Assembly (NCBI RefSeq): GCF_036962705.1
Contig: NZ_JBALOQ010000046.1
Location: 1-64,000, forward strand
From: Ferdinandcohnia sp036962705
Lineage (GTDB): Bacteria > Bacillota > Bacilli > Bacillales > Bacillaceae_L
DNA length: 64,000 nucleotides
Direction of reading: 5' to 3'
Under the pieces are notes generated by a model, which saw only the letters and a list, made by a program, of their open reading frames with translations, searched no databases and was not told the origin of the DNA. Positions 41,192 through 50,139 of the stretch are shown in pieces. The position numbers were made by a program, and so were the translations under genes. Each line of letters opens with the position of its first letter. The stretch's first letter is position 1.

Positions 41192-41205
41192 TGATAACGT
41201 TTACA
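41192..41205. promoter_or_regulatory. cre-like CcpA site
   Basis: TGATAACGTTTACA matches the cre consensus TGWAANCGNTNWCA except at position 4. It lies 27 bp before the aldehyde dehydrogenase start, where CcpA would block transcription. Confidence 0.5.
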
Positions 41206-41551
41206 TATGACTTTGAAGCAATTATATCAACTTTTAAAAATTTGAAAAGACTGTTGTTGCTCTATGTGGAACAAACTGTAATTTTAGGAAAATATGTTGA
41301 ATAGTTCAATTGTCATACTGATTTATTCATTTTAACTTTCTGCTTTTAGTACTTTTCCTTTGATGAGATTAATGGATAAGATTTTTTTACAGTGAGTTTT
41401 AAGTAATTAGTCCAATTTTGCACATTGGTTTGGACATCATTTGGTCTCCACATTCGTAAATATAGGGGGTATAGTATAGACAAGAGGATGAAACATCCTA
41501 TAAAAACTACTTTCTTGCACGAACTGTTAGTAGTGCAAAGGGGGTGCTAGC
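41206..41551. other. intergenic region upstream of the PRD regulator
   Basis: No gene is visible. AGGATG-AAA-CATCCT (41486-41500) is a perfect small hairpin, and TTGCAC with GTGCAA (about 41514-41539) flank a 12-base loop just before the AAAGGGGGT ribosome binding site. TATAGTATAG near 41470 may be a -10 region. The two hairpins lie in the leader and might control the regulator gene. Confidence 0.4.
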
Positions 41552-43681
41552 ATGTCTTTAGATCAACGAAGTACGGCATTACTATCATATCTGCTGAATA
41601 CTGGATCATTTGTACCATTAAAAGAAATAATGGAGAAATTCAAGATTTCGAGACGAACAGTTTATTATGATATCGAAAAGATAAATGGATGGCTTGAGGA
41701 CAATAACTTAAAACCAGTAGGTCAGGTCAGAGGGTTAGGATTTGGTCTTGACCAGGAAACATCCAAGCATATACCGGAAAAGATTAAACTGGTCAAATCT
41801 TGGCAATATGAATACTCTGCAAAAGAAAGAAAAGGTTGGTTAGCCCTATATTTATTGGGAAGGGATTCTCCTTTATTTTTAGAGGATTTATCTGAAAAAG
41901 TACGAGTTAGTCGAAACACAACCATTGAAGATCTCAAGGTGCTAAAAGAAGAAATAGAGAGATTTCGCTTAACACTTGAATTCGAACGGAAGACGGGTTA
42001 TCGAATCATTGGTCAAGAAGAAGATAAACGAAAAGCAATAGTTTATTATCTTTCGAATGTTCTTCCGAATGTGGGTTGGCAAACGATGTTGTCCAAAATC
42101 ACAACAATGCTCAACTTAGCAGGTTCAAATATAGAAGATAGACTAAATCTTTTTGAGTTGGAACAATTGAAGGCGGTTCAGACAATTGTTGCAGAAAGTG
42201 AAACGGATCTTAATGTCCAATATACGGATGACTTCTTCTATAGCTTAACCTTTCGATTTATATTTTTTGGCAAACGATTAATGCAAGGAAAAGAAATAAG
42301 GATAGATGATATAGAAAAAGAGGTCTTGACTGAAACAAAAGAATATAAGGCAGCATGTAAAATCGCTCAGAAACTTTCGTATGTCTTTAATGTAGATTTT
42401 CCACATGATGAGGTACTATATATTACAAAACATTTGTTAAGTTCCAGGGTACAGTCTTCTCAAGGAGAATTTCAAGAAAGTGAAAATACAGAAACACATG
42501 TTTTAGCGAAAGTTGTACCTAAAATGGTTACCGATTTTCAGAAATATGCTTGTGTTTTTCTAAAGGAAAGAGACTTATTGGAAAGAAACTTACTATTGCA
42601 TGTGAAGCCGTCCTTCTATCGGATAAAATATGGCCTTGAAGTCGAAAATCCTGTGGCTGAGCTTATGAAAGAAAAGTACCCAGATGTATTTTTATTGACA
42701 AAAAAAGTGATTCATCATTTAGAAAATGTAATTGGAAAAAATGTTAATGAAAATGAAATTGCTCTAATTGCCATGCATTTTGGCGGTTGGATGAGAAGAA
42801 CAGGTGTAACTCCTGCTATTCGGAAAAAAATGCTGATTGTTTGTGCAAGTGGTGTCGGTACGTCGAAACTACTCGAACATCAACTGGAGGGACTTTTTTC
42901 TACAATTGATATTGTAGGAAGTGTATCCCTGCGTAATTATGAAATCAATGATTATGAAGTTGACTTTGTTGTTTCGACGACTCCACTAACAAAAAAAGAT
43001 GTACCTGTTTTTGTGGTAAGTCCAATTCTTACAGAGGCAGAAAAGGAAAGTCTCTTAAAAAATGTAAACGCTTTGGTTGGAACAAATGTGATTGAGCAAT
43101 CAACCTCTGTTGAAGGGTTAATGGAGATTATTAAAAAACATGCAACAATCAGGGATGAAGAGGATTTAGAAAGAGAAGTACGAAAATACTTCTCAAAGCA
43201 TCAATCAAAGATCGTTGTATCCACAAAACCATCTTTACATCAATTGCTAACAAAGGATTACATTCAGATTAAAAAGGATGTTAAGGACTGGAAAGAAGCT
43301 ATTAGAGTAGGAGCTATTCCTTTACTTGAAAAAGGTAATATAACCGAAGAATATATTCAATCTATGATAAACACGATTCTCCACTTAGGACCTTATATAG
43401 TAGTTGCTCCGAAAGTGGCAATCCCACACGCTAAACCAGAGAATGGTGTAAAAAAATTAGGAATGAGTATCCTTTGCTTAGAAAAAGGGGTTAAATTTTC
43501 AGAATCCGAAAAACATGAAGTAAATCTTCTTATTGTATTAGCAGCAATTGATGGGGAAACGCATCTTAAAGCATTGTCTCAACTTACAACAATGTTTTCT
43601 GAGCCAAAGAATGTTAATAAAATGGTTGAAGCAAAATCAATTGAAACCATTTTACAAACAATCGAAGCATATTCCATTTAA
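41552..43681 (+). CDS. PRD-containing PTS-controlled transcriptional activator (MtlR/ManR type)
   Basis: The 709-residue regulator has two N-terminal helix-turn-helix domains (LKEIMEKFKISRRTVYYDI near 20-40; LSEKVRVSRNTTIEDLKVL near 112-130), two PRD domains (about 175-290 and 310-415, with conserved His in ALIAMHFGGW), an EIIB-like domain (LIVCASGVGTSKLLEHQ, about 428-520) and a C-terminal EIIA-like domain (VAPKVAIPHAKPENGV, about 560-709). Such activators are switched by PTS phosphorylation of these histidines and cysteine. It directly precedes ascorbate-type EIIA, EIIB and EIIC genes, so it probably activates them when their substrate is being imported. Confidence 0.93.
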   Translation: MSLDQRSTALLSYLLNTGSFVPLKEIMEKFKISRRTVYYDIEKINGWLEDNNLKPVGQVRGLGFGLDQETSKHIPEKIKLVKSWQYEYSAKERKGWLALYLLGRDSPLFLEDLSEKVRVSRNTTIEDLKVLKEEIERFRLTLEFERKTGYRIIGQEEDKRKAIVYYLSNVLPNVGWQTMLSKITTMLNLAGSNIEDRLNLFELEQLKAVQTIVAESETDLNVQYTDDFFYSLTFRFIFFGKRLMQGKEIRIDDIEKEVLTETKEYKAACKIAQKLSYVFNVDFPHDEVLYITKHLLSSRVQSSQGEFQESENTETHVLAKVVPKMVTDFQKYACVFLKERDLLERNLLLHVKPSFYRIKYGLEVENPVAELMKEKYPDVFLLTKKVIHHLENVIGKNVNENEIALIAMHFGGWMRRTGVTPAIRKKMLIVCASGVGTSKLLEHQLEGLFSTIDIVGSVSLRNYEINDYEVDFVVSTTPLTKKDVPVFVVSPILTEAEKESLLKNVNALVGTNVIEQSTSVEGLMEIIKKHATIRDEEDLEREVRKYFSKHQSKIVVSTKPSLHQLLTKDYIQIKKDVKDWKEAIRVGAIPLLEKGNITEEYIQSMINTILHLGPYIVVAPKVAIPHAKPENGVKKLGMSILCLEKGVKFSESEKHEVNLLIVLAAIDGETHLKALSQLTTMFSEPKNVNKMVEAKSIETILQTIEAYSI

Positions 43682-43707
43682 TCCAAAAGACAAAGGAGAA
43701 ATATTTC

Positions 43708-44145
43708 ATGAAATTTTTAGAGGAAGGCCTTGTTGCGCTTGATGTATTTGCATCGTCGCCTGAGGACACAATCAAGCAAGCAGGGAATCTACTAGTAAAT
43801 GAAAACGCTGTAGATGAATCATATGTTGAGGCGATGATTCAATCCTATAAGAAAAATGGTCCCTATTTTGTACTTGCACCAAGCATTGCCTTGCCGCATG
43901 CGAGGCCAGAAGATGGGGTAAACGAAGCATCTGTATCATTTATTCGGCTAAAGGATCCTATCGCATTTGGCAGTGAATTAAATGATCCAGTCAAGTTTGT
44001 ATTTGCTTTAGGTGCATCATCAAGTGATGAACATCTTCAAATATTACAAAAGCTAATCATGCTTTTGAATGATCAAGAAAATGTCAAAAAATTAGAGGAA
44101 GCTACAAATTATCAACAAATAAAAAAAATTATCGGGGGAATGTAA
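43708..44145 (+). CDS. PTS EIIA component, ascorbate/mannitol-fructose type
   Basis: The 145-residue protein is a stand-alone EIIA with phosphorylation site His in SIALPHARPEDGV near residue 69 and the usual SFIRLKDPIAFG strand. It receives phosphate from HPr and passes it to EIIB. It resembles UlaC-type IIA of ascorbate-family PTS. AAAGGAGAAATATTTC precedes the ATG. It sits 26 bp after the regulator, and its stop is one base from the EIIB start. Confidence 0.92.
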   Translation: MKFLEEGLVALDVFASSPEDTIKQAGNLLVNENAVDESYVEAMIQSYKKNGPYFVLAPSIALPHARPEDGVNEASVSFIRLKDPIAFGSELNDPVKFVFALGASSSDEHLQILQKLIMLLNDQENVKKLEEATNYQQIKKIIGGM

Positions 44146-44146
44146 A

Positions 44147-44413
44147 ATGAAAATTTTATGTGTATGTGGTTTAGGTCAAGGAACTAGCTTAATTTTACGA
44201 ATGAATGTTGAAACTGTGTTACGTGAACTAGGGTTGCAAGCAGATGTAGAAAATACGGATGTTTCAAGTGCTTCTAGTGAACGACCAGATTATATTATTA
44301 CCAGTAACGAACTAGCACAATCATTAGATGGTCACTCTTCAAAAGTCATTATTGTGAATAACTACTTTGATATGAATGAAATTAAAACAGCTTTACAAAG
44401 TAATATCAACTAA
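44147..44413 (+). CDS. PTS EIIB component, ascorbate/lactose type
   Basis: The 88-residue protein begins KILCVCGLGQGTSLILRM; the phosphorylated Cys is in the CVCGLGQGTS loop. This P-loop-like start is characteristic of the UlaB/SgaB group. GGGGGAATG precedes its ATG, directly after EIIA, so the stoichiometry is likely set by coupled translation. Confidence 0.92.
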   Translation: MKILCVCGLGQGTSLILRMNVETVLRELGLQADVENTDVSSASSERPDYIITSNELAQSLDGHSSKVIIVNNYFDMNEIKTALQSNIN

Positions 44414-44437
44414 AAACAAAAAATGGGGGAATAAGCA

Positions 44438-45733
44438 ATGGAAGCAATTCAATGGATGGCGACCAATATATTTGGTGTACCTGCAATTTTGCTAGGATCT
44501 ATTGTTTTACTTGGTTTACTTTTACAGAAGAAATCTACTAGTCAAACGATTAGTGGAACTTTTAAAGCAATGATTGGATTTTTAATAATCAATGCTGGTG
44601 CTGGGGTTATTGTAGGAGCGCTAACTGTATTCGAACCAATGTGGAAGGAAGTATTTGGACTAGAAACAAGCTCATTTGGAAACTTTTTAGGTCAAGAAGG
44701 ATTTGGTACGAAATACGGTTCAGCTGTTACTCTTGCTATGTTTATCGGATTTATTATTAACGTATTACTTGCCCGTTTTACAAAATTCAAATACATCTAT
44801 CTAACAGGACATATGATGTTCTGGACCACAATGATTTTTGCCGGAATTATTATTGATGCAGTCGGTGACGTTTCATTTTGGAAACTAGTAATCTTCTTAT
44901 CCATCTTTATGGGAGTTTATTGGACATTCCAACCTGCAGTTGTACAGCCATTTATGCGTAAAGTAACAGGTAATGACAGTATTGCTTTGGGTCATACTTC
45001 TGCTGTCGTAGCCCTTTTAGCAGCATTACTTGGAAAAGTTCTAGGTAATAAGGAAAATGATTCAGAGAAAATTAAATTACCAAAAGGACTTGAATTTTTA
45101 AGGGATTCAAATGTAATTACAGCCTTAACAATGGGAATATTATTCTTCGTGGGTGCTGTCATTTTAATGACAAAAGGTACTCCTGGTGCAGATGAACTTA
45201 TTGCACAATCGGGGGATCAAAACTTTATCATTTATTCTATTATTCAATCATTAACATTTGCTGGTGGTATTGCTGTTGTATTACTAGGGGTAAAAATGTT
45301 TATCGGTGAGATTGTACCCGCTTTCAACGGTATTGCAACAAAACTGGTTCCAGGTGCTAAACCAGCACTAGATTGCCCGGTCGTATTCACATTTGCACCG
45401 AACGCTGTAATCCTTGGTTTCTTAGGTGCATTTGCTGGGGCTTTAATCTGGTTGGTGATTTTAGGTAACGTAGTCGCATATGTGTTTGTCCCAACAATGA
45501 TCGTATTATTCTTCCATGGAGCAACAGCGGGAGTATTTGGCAACGCAACTGGAGGAGTACGCGGAGCGCTTATCGGTGGTTTTGTAACAGCAACAGTAGT
45601 TGCGTGGGGACAATTTCTAACGGTTAAATTCCTAATAGATTCTACAATCCCAGATACTGCAATGTGGGCAGCAGACTCTGATATGTTTGTACTTGGTCCA
45701 ATTGTAAAGGCAATCGCGCAGCTTTTATTCTAA
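44438..45733 (+). CDS. PTS EIIC component, ascorbate family (UlaA/SgaT-like)
   Basis: The 431-residue permease has about eleven membrane segments. The N-terminal FGVPAILLGSIVLLGLLLQK and GTFKAMIGFLIINAGAGVIV are typical UlaA sequences, as is the C-terminal GATAGVFGNATGGVRGALIG. It is the membrane channel for sugar uptake with phosphorylation. Members of this family import L-ascorbate, but related PTS act on other sugar acids or alcohols. A terminator follows, before the enzyme genes. Confidence 0.9.
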   Translation: MEAIQWMATNIFGVPAILLGSIVLLGLLLQKKSTSQTISGTFKAMIGFLIINAGAGVIVGALTVFEPMWKEVFGLETSSFGNFLGQEGFGTKYGSAVTLAMFIGFIINVLLARFTKFKYIYLTGHMMFWTTMIFAGIIIDAVGDVSFWKLVIFLSIFMGVYWTFQPAVVQPFMRKVTGNDSIALGHTSAVVALLAALLGKVLGNKENDSEKIKLPKGLEFLRDSNVITALTMGILFFVGAVILMTKGTPGADELIAQSGDQNFIIYSIIQSLTFAGGIAVVLLGVKMFIGEIVPAFNGIATKLVPGAKPALDCPVVFTFAPNAVILGFLGAFAGALIWLVILGNVVAYVFVPTMIVLFFHGATAGVFGNATGGVRGALIGGFVTATVVAWGQFLTVKFLIDSTIPDTAMWAADSDMFVLGPIVKAIAQLLF

Positions 45734-45741
45734 ATTGTATA

Positions 45742-45774
45742 AAACCGGCATGTATAAGCATGTCGGTTTTTTAA
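45742..45774 (+). terminator. terminator or attenuator between PTS and enzyme genes
   Basis: AAACCGGCATG and CATGTCGGTTT pair over 11 positions around TATAAG, followed by TTTT. It could reduce read-through into the enzyme genes. Confidence 0.75.
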
Positions 45775-45832
45775 ATCAATTACTTTGAACCTATTATTAT
45801 ATGTTTTTTTAAAAGTAGCAGGAGGGACTATC

Positions 45833-46825
45833 ATGAGCTTTATTCGAACATTAAAAGGTGATATTAAACCAGAAGAACTAGGATTTACCTATTCACATGA
45901 GCATATTGTATGCAGACCAGATTACTGGGTTCAACGTGGTGTAGATGATTTGTTACTCGATGATAAGGAAAAATCAAAAAAGGATGTCGAAGATTTTAAA
46001 CAGTATGGAGGAAAGACAATTGTTGACGCAACTGCTATCGATTATGGCCGGGATGTTCAAGCCGTAAAAGAAATCTCTGATGAAACAGGTGTTCAAATTA
46101 TCGGAACAGCTGGTTTTAATAAAAGCTTTTTATGGGATGCAAGAATTAAGGAAGAGCTTAAACCTATTATCGGCGATTATGAGACATATGCCGAATGGAT
46201 TGATAAGACGCCTATCAATAAGCTAACTGAATTTGTGATTCGTGAAGTGGAAGAAGGTCTTGAAGGTACCCCGTTTAGAGCAGGTCAAGTAAAGTTTGGT
46301 ACAGGGTATAACCGTATTACTCCTTTAGAAGAAAAAACATTACGGGCTGTTGCAAGAGCCCATAATGAAACGAAAGCACCGGTACATTCACATACAGAGG
46401 CAGGAACGATGGGGCTAGAACAAATTGAGCTACTAAAAAGTGAGAATGTTAATCTCGAATACCTTAGTCTAGGCCATATGGATCGAAATCCAGATCCTTA
46501 TTACCATGAGCAAATTGCAAAAGCTGGAGCGTACTTAAGCTTTGATGGAATTGCGAAGATCAAATATGCACCTGAAAGTACAAGAATTCAATGTATTTTA
46601 GATCTTGTAAAAAAAGGATATGAAAATCAAATTCTAGTAAGCGGAGATACCGCCAGAAAAACTTATTATAAACATTATGACTACGGATTAGGTCTCGAGT
46701 ATATTATTGCGAAATGGGTTCCACGCTTCATCGATGATGCGAATCGCCAAGGCTTTGATGGAGAAAAACTAATCCATAAGTTTTTTGTTGAAAATCCAGC
46801 AAGATGTTTTTCTTTCAAGAAGTAA
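45833..46825 (+). CDS. phosphotriesterase-homology protein (probable phospho-lactonase)
   Basis: From ATG 45833 (AGGAGG seven bases upstream) the product is 330 residues. The PHP metal-centre motifs are present: FTYSHEHIVC (HxH), a Lys bridging the metals in GQVKFGTGYN, APVHSHTEAGT, the LGHMDRNPDP segment, and the final VSGDTARKTYY with the Asp ligand. Known homologues in ascorbate-type PTS clusters of Mycoplasma and Streptococcus hydrolyse phosphorylated sugar lactones, which fits this context. Substrate here is inferred, not shown. It overlaps nothing and is followed after 13 bp by the creatininase gene. Confidence 0.9.
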   Translation: MSFIRTLKGDIKPEELGFTYSHEHIVCRPDYWVQRGVDDLLLDDKEKSKKDVEDFKQYGGKTIVDATAIDYGRDVQAVKEISDETGVQIIGTAGFNKSFLWDARIKEELKPIIGDYETYAEWIDKTPINKLTEFVIREVEEGLEGTPFRAGQVKFGTGYNRITPLEEKTLRAVARAHNETKAPVHSHTEAGTMGLEQIELLKSENVNLEYLSLGHMDRNPDPYYHEQIAKAGAYLSFDGIAKIKYAPESTRIQCILDLVKKGYENQILVSGDTARKTYYKHYDYGLGLEYIIAKWVPRFIDDANRQGFDGEKLIHKFFVENPARCFSFKK

Positions 46826-46838
46826 AGGGGGTACAACG

Positions 46839-47588
46839 ATGCTTTTTCAAAACGAAAATTCTTTCGAGGTTAAAGAGAAGATCGAGCAAAGTAAAATTGC
46901 TATTTTGCCAATAGGTGCTGTAGAAGCCCACGGTCCACATCTTCCCCTTGGGACAGATAACTATTTAGCGGAGCGAGTGTCAGAAAGGGTAGCTGAAAGA
47001 ACAGGAGCATTTATATTGCCTACTTTACCATATGGCCAAGTGTGGAGTTTGAAGAATTTCCCTGGCAGTATCAACATTAGTAATGAATCATTAATTTCAC
47101 TATTAGTTGACATGGGAGTTAGTTTATATGAGCAAGGCTTTCGAGTGTTTGCAATGATAAATGGTCATTTAGGCAATGCGGTTGCTTTAAAAGAGGCTGC
47201 AAGAAAGTTATTTCAGCAATATCCAGATTTTAAAATTCTATATTTATTTTACCCTGGTACGAAAAAGGTGACAGAGGAAGTAAGAGAAACAAATTCCTCA
47301 CATGCAACTTATTTTCATGCTTGTGAAATTGAGACCTCCTATATGCTCTACTTAGCTGAGGAGTTTGTTGATATGTCAAAAGCAATAACCGACATCCCGA
47401 TTATTCCAGCGAGTGCAGATGTTACTCCAACACCATGGGAGGAATTTACAAACTCAGCTGTCCTGGGAGACGCAAAGCTTGCCACAAAAGAAAAAGGAAT
47501 GAAAATTATAGATGTTGCCATCGATAACATGGTGAAATTGATAGAAGGTGCAAAAAATGAAATTAATGGAACTAAAGAAAATAGATAA
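46839..47588 (+). CDS. creatininase family protein
   Basis: From ATG 46839 (AAAGGGGGT upstream) the 249-residue protein has the creatininase core: ILPIGAVEAHGPHLPLGTD with metal-binding Glu, His and Asp, then NFPGSINIS, and the FAMINGHLGNAVALKEAAR strand, and the late HACEIETSYML motif with His and Glu ligands. The family hydrolyses cyclic amides or formamides and also includes sugar-nucleotide enzymes. In this operon a role in opening or deacylating an imported phosphorylated derivative is possible. It overlaps the aldolase gene by 32 bp. Confidence 0.88.
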   Translation: MLFQNENSFEVKEKIEQSKIAILPIGAVEAHGPHLPLGTDNYLAERVSERVAERTGAFILPTLPYGQVWSLKNFPGSINISNESLISLLVDMGVSLYEQGFRVFAMINGHLGNAVALKEAARKLFQQYPDFKILYLFYPGTKKVTEEVRETNSSHATYFHACEIETSYMLYLAEEFVDMSKAITDIPIIPASADVTPTPWEEFTNSAVLGDAKLATKEKGMKIIDVAIDNMVKLIEGAKNEINGTKENR

Positions 47589-48282
47589 TTTTCTTATATT
47601 TAATTTTTTAACAAAGGATAAGCGAAATGCTAAGGAAATCATGGAAGCAGGTAAAGGATATATTGTGCCTGGAATTGTTTCATCGGACTTTGTGAGCATT
47701 GAGGACGGAGTTAAAAAGGTAAATGAGTTAAAGGAAGTAGCTGATGTGATAAGCATCGGTCTTGGAGAAAATGGGAACCCCGCAAACTGGGAAAAAGTGT
47801 TAAAAATAGCTGAAGGTTCCCAGCCTGGACATATCAATCAACCCTTTGTGAAGACGAGTTATTCAATTGGATACTTGAATTCAAAAGGAATAGATCAAGT
47901 GGTAAATGGATTAGTCGCTCCTTCAGGAAAAGTTGGGTTTGTTACACTTTCTACTGGAGTGGAAATGAGAGTTGAAGAATTAGTAGAACTAGCTCTGGGA
48001 ATGGGAATCGAATCTATTAAATTTATGCCCCTAAAAGGGAAAACACATCTTGAGGAGTTAGTTTATCTATGTAAAGTCGCAGCAGATAAAGGATTAAAGG
48101 CTGTTGAGCCAGCGGGTGGCATCTCCTCTGAAAATATTGTAGATATTGTAAATGCAGTACGTCCTATTGGAATTCCTGTATTTATGCCACATGTGTTCGG
48201 TTCAACAATTGATAAGGAAACGGGAAGAACAATCCCAGAAGAGGTTGAAAAAATCATTAAATTGGTAATGGAGGATGAATAA
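47557..48282 (+). CDS. dgaF: KDGP aldolase family protein (DgaF-like)
   Basis: From ATG 47557 (GAAGGTG six bases upstream) the 241-residue protein matches DgaF of the D-glucosaminate pathway, which cleaves 2-keto-3-deoxy-6-phosphogluconate into pyruvate and glyceraldehyde 3-phosphate. Matching segments are GYIVPGIVSSDF, VVNGLVAPSGKVGFVTLSTG, SIKFMPLKGKTHLEELVY and LKAVEPAGGISSENIVDIV. The usual DgaE lyase partner is absent here, so the preceding steps must differ. The actual substrate may be a related keto-deoxy sugar phosphate. It is followed directly by a SIS-domain gene. Confidence 0.85.
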   Translation: MKLMELKKIDNFLIFNFLTKDKRNAKEIMEAGKGYIVPGIVSSDFVSIEDGVKKVNELKEVADVISIGLGENGNPANWEKVLKIAEGSQPGHINQPFVKTSYSIGYLNSKGIDQVVNGLVAPSGKVGFVTLSTGVEMRVEELVELALGMGIESIKFMPLKGKTHLEELVYLCKVAADKGLKAVEPAGGISSENIVDIVNAVRPIGIPVFMPHVFGSTIDKETGRTIPEEVEKIIKLVMEDE

Positions 48283-49017
48283 ATGCTTACACAATTTTTT
48301 GACAAAGTAAAAGATAGATTAAATGTTGTAGAAAACACTGAGAAGGAAAATCTACAAAAAGCAGCAGAAAAGGTAGCAGAATCGATTCAAAACGGAGGGA
48401 TCATTCAATTATTTGGATGTGGGCATTCCCATATATTAACAGAGGAAGTGTTTTACCGTGCAGGTGGGCTTGTGCCTATTAAACCTATTTTCATAGAACC
48501 ACTCATGCTGCATGAAGGTGCCCTACGTTCTTCACAACTAGAAAGACAGAATGATTATGTTGGAGAATTTCTTAAGGATCAGGAAATCCAACCACAGGAT
48601 GTCGTATTTGTATTATCAACTTCAGGTAGAAACCCGGTTCCAGTCGATGTTGCTAACGATGCAAAAGCGAAGGGTGCCTATGTGATTGGAATTACATCTT
48701 TAGAATATTCCCAAAGTCAGCCATCAAGACACAAGAGTGGAAAGCATTTGTATAATTCCGTCGATTTAGTTATTAACAATCATTCTGTTAAAGGAGATGC
48801 TATTCTTTCATATGAAAAGGTACCAATCCCATTTGCACCTACTTCAACAGTTGTCGGATCTGTTTTGTTAAATGCTATTTTTGCGGAAGCAATTAAAATC
48901 ATGGCAGATAATGGATTTGAGCCACCAGTTTTCCTAAGCGGTAACATTGATGGTGCAGATGAACATAATCAAGAGGTAATCAAAAAATATCAAGTAAGGA
49001 TACCTTTATTGTCATAA
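48283..49017 (+). CDS. SIS-domain sugar isomerase family protein
   Basis: The 244-residue protein has a SIS fold: IIQLFGCGHSHILTEEVFYR (phosphosugar-binding loop), VVFVLSTSGRNPVPVDVAND (the usual SxSGxT-type loop) and HSVKGDAILSYEKV. It belongs to the group of sugar isomerase domain proteins found in sugar-acid and amino-sugar operons. It starts at the base after the aldolase stop, with GGAGGATGA upstream. In the pathway it would interconvert aldose- and ketose-phosphates or bind an amino sugar phosphate. Confidence 0.87.
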   Translation: MLTQFFDKVKDRLNVVENTEKENLQKAAEKVAESIQNGGIIQLFGCGHSHILTEEVFYRAGGLVPIKPIFIEPLMLHEGALRSSQLERQNDYVGEFLKDQEIQPQDVVFVLSTSGRNPVPVDVANDAKAKGAYVIGITSLEYSQSQPSRHKSGKHLYNSVDLVINNHSVKGDAILSYEKVPIPFAPTSTVVGSVLLNAIFAEAIKIMADNGFEPPVFLSGNIDGADEHNQEVIKKYQVRIPLLS

Positions 49018-49077
49018 TAGCAATTAATCGTTTATGAGTTTACGAAGATTAATTACGATAATTGAATGAAATATCAT

Positions 49078-49111
49078 AAGAGCTTAGGGGAGTTTCTCCT
49101 AGGTTCTTGTT
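49078..49111 (+). terminator. terminator after the SIS gene
   Basis: AAGAGCTTAGGGGAG and CTCCTAGGTTCTTG pair with small mismatches around TTT, then TTTTACC. The CutC gene follows 84 bp later. Confidence 0.65.
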
Positions 49112-49194
49112 TTACCTTATTAAAATGCTGGGGTTCATCATTTAATTTAGAATAAATTAGTAGGAAAAATCAAATTGAATTGGGGGATTTAAAT

Positions 49195-49941
49195 ATGAAT
49201 AGAATTGCTGAAATATGTTGTGGTAGTTTGGAGGATGCCCTAATTGCAAAGGAAGCTGGTGCTAATCGAATAGAGCTTAATAATGCTATGTTCCTACTTG
49301 GATTAACTCCTTCCATAGGGACAATCAAGGAAGTAATATTAAATTGCAATATACCTATCGTTGTAATGGTGAGACCGCGCCCAGGTGGATTTTTTTATAA
49401 TGATTTCGAATTCAAAACGATGCTATCGGATATAGAAGCTATTCTGGACTTAAATATTGAAGGTATCACCTTTGGTTGCCTAGATGAGGATTGTGAAATA
49501 GATCTAAAAAAGAACAAAATAATAGTAGACATGATTCATAAAAAAAATAAGGAGGCTGTATTTCATAGGGCATTTGATTGTGTAAACGATCCTTATAAGT
49601 CTATTGAGGAATTAATTGACTTGGGGATAAAGAGAGTTTTAACAAGTGGATTAACATCAACGGCGTTAGAGGGTTCGGAATTAATAGCAGATTTACAGTA
49701 TAAATATGGGGATAAAATTGAGATATTGGCCGGTGGTGGTGTCAATAAATCTAATGCCTCAAATTTAATTAATAAAACCGGTGTTCTACAATACCATAGT
49801 TCATGTAAGGGCTGGAGGCATGATCCAACTACTGTTGGTAATGTTTCATTTGCTTTCGCAGAACATCCCCATCAAGCCGATTATAATGTAGTGGATCCTA
49901 TTGTAGCCACTGAATTCGTAAAGGCAATAAAGAATTTATAA
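49195..49941 (+). CDS. cutC: CutC family TIM-barrel protein
   Basis: From ATG 49195 (TGGGGGA seven bases upstream; an in-frame TTG lies at 49180) the 248-residue protein has CutC features: AEICCGSLEDALIAKEAGAN, RIELNNAMFLLGLTPS, VMVRPRPGGFFYN, TFGCLDEDCEID, VFHRAFDC, RVLTSGLTS, LAGGGVN and YHSSCKGWR. CutC was described in copper tolerance, but the role is disputed. In its position behind a sugar-acid PTS operon, an enzymatic role on a small carbohydrate is equally possible. It may belong to the operon despite the hairpin before it. Confidence 0.85.
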   Translation: MNRIAEICCGSLEDALIAKEAGANRIELNNAMFLLGLTPSIGTIKEVILNCNIPIVVMVRPRPGGFFYNDFEFKTMLSDIEAILDLNIEGITFGCLDEDCEIDLKKNKIIVDMIHKKNKEAVFHRAFDCVNDPYKSIEELIDLGIKRVLTSGLTSTALEGSELIADLQYKYGDKIEILAGGGVNKSNASNLINKTGVLQYHSSCKGWRHDPTTVGNVSFAFAEHPHQADYNVVDPIVATEFVKAIKNL

Positions 49942-50139
49942 AACCAGTTATGGATATGTTTGTAAAATAAAGACGGTGAAGGAAAATCACCATTCGAGCT
50001 TTTTCTGGTTTTTCGGGTGGTCCTAGGGAGGAAGGATCAATCTTTGAAAAAAATCCTAATGCTGAATTACCGTGAAGTTGTCGACTATCAACCCTTAAGT
50101 TAAAATAAAAGGTATTCCAACAATAAAGAGGTAGATAGA
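49942..50139. other. intergenic region before the DUF6904-like gene
   Basis: A modest hairpin (GAGGTTTT... is not present; GGTGAAGGAAAATCACC with arms GGTGA and TCACC) lies at about 49974-49993. It may terminate cutC. Otherwise I see nothing. Confidence 0.3.
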
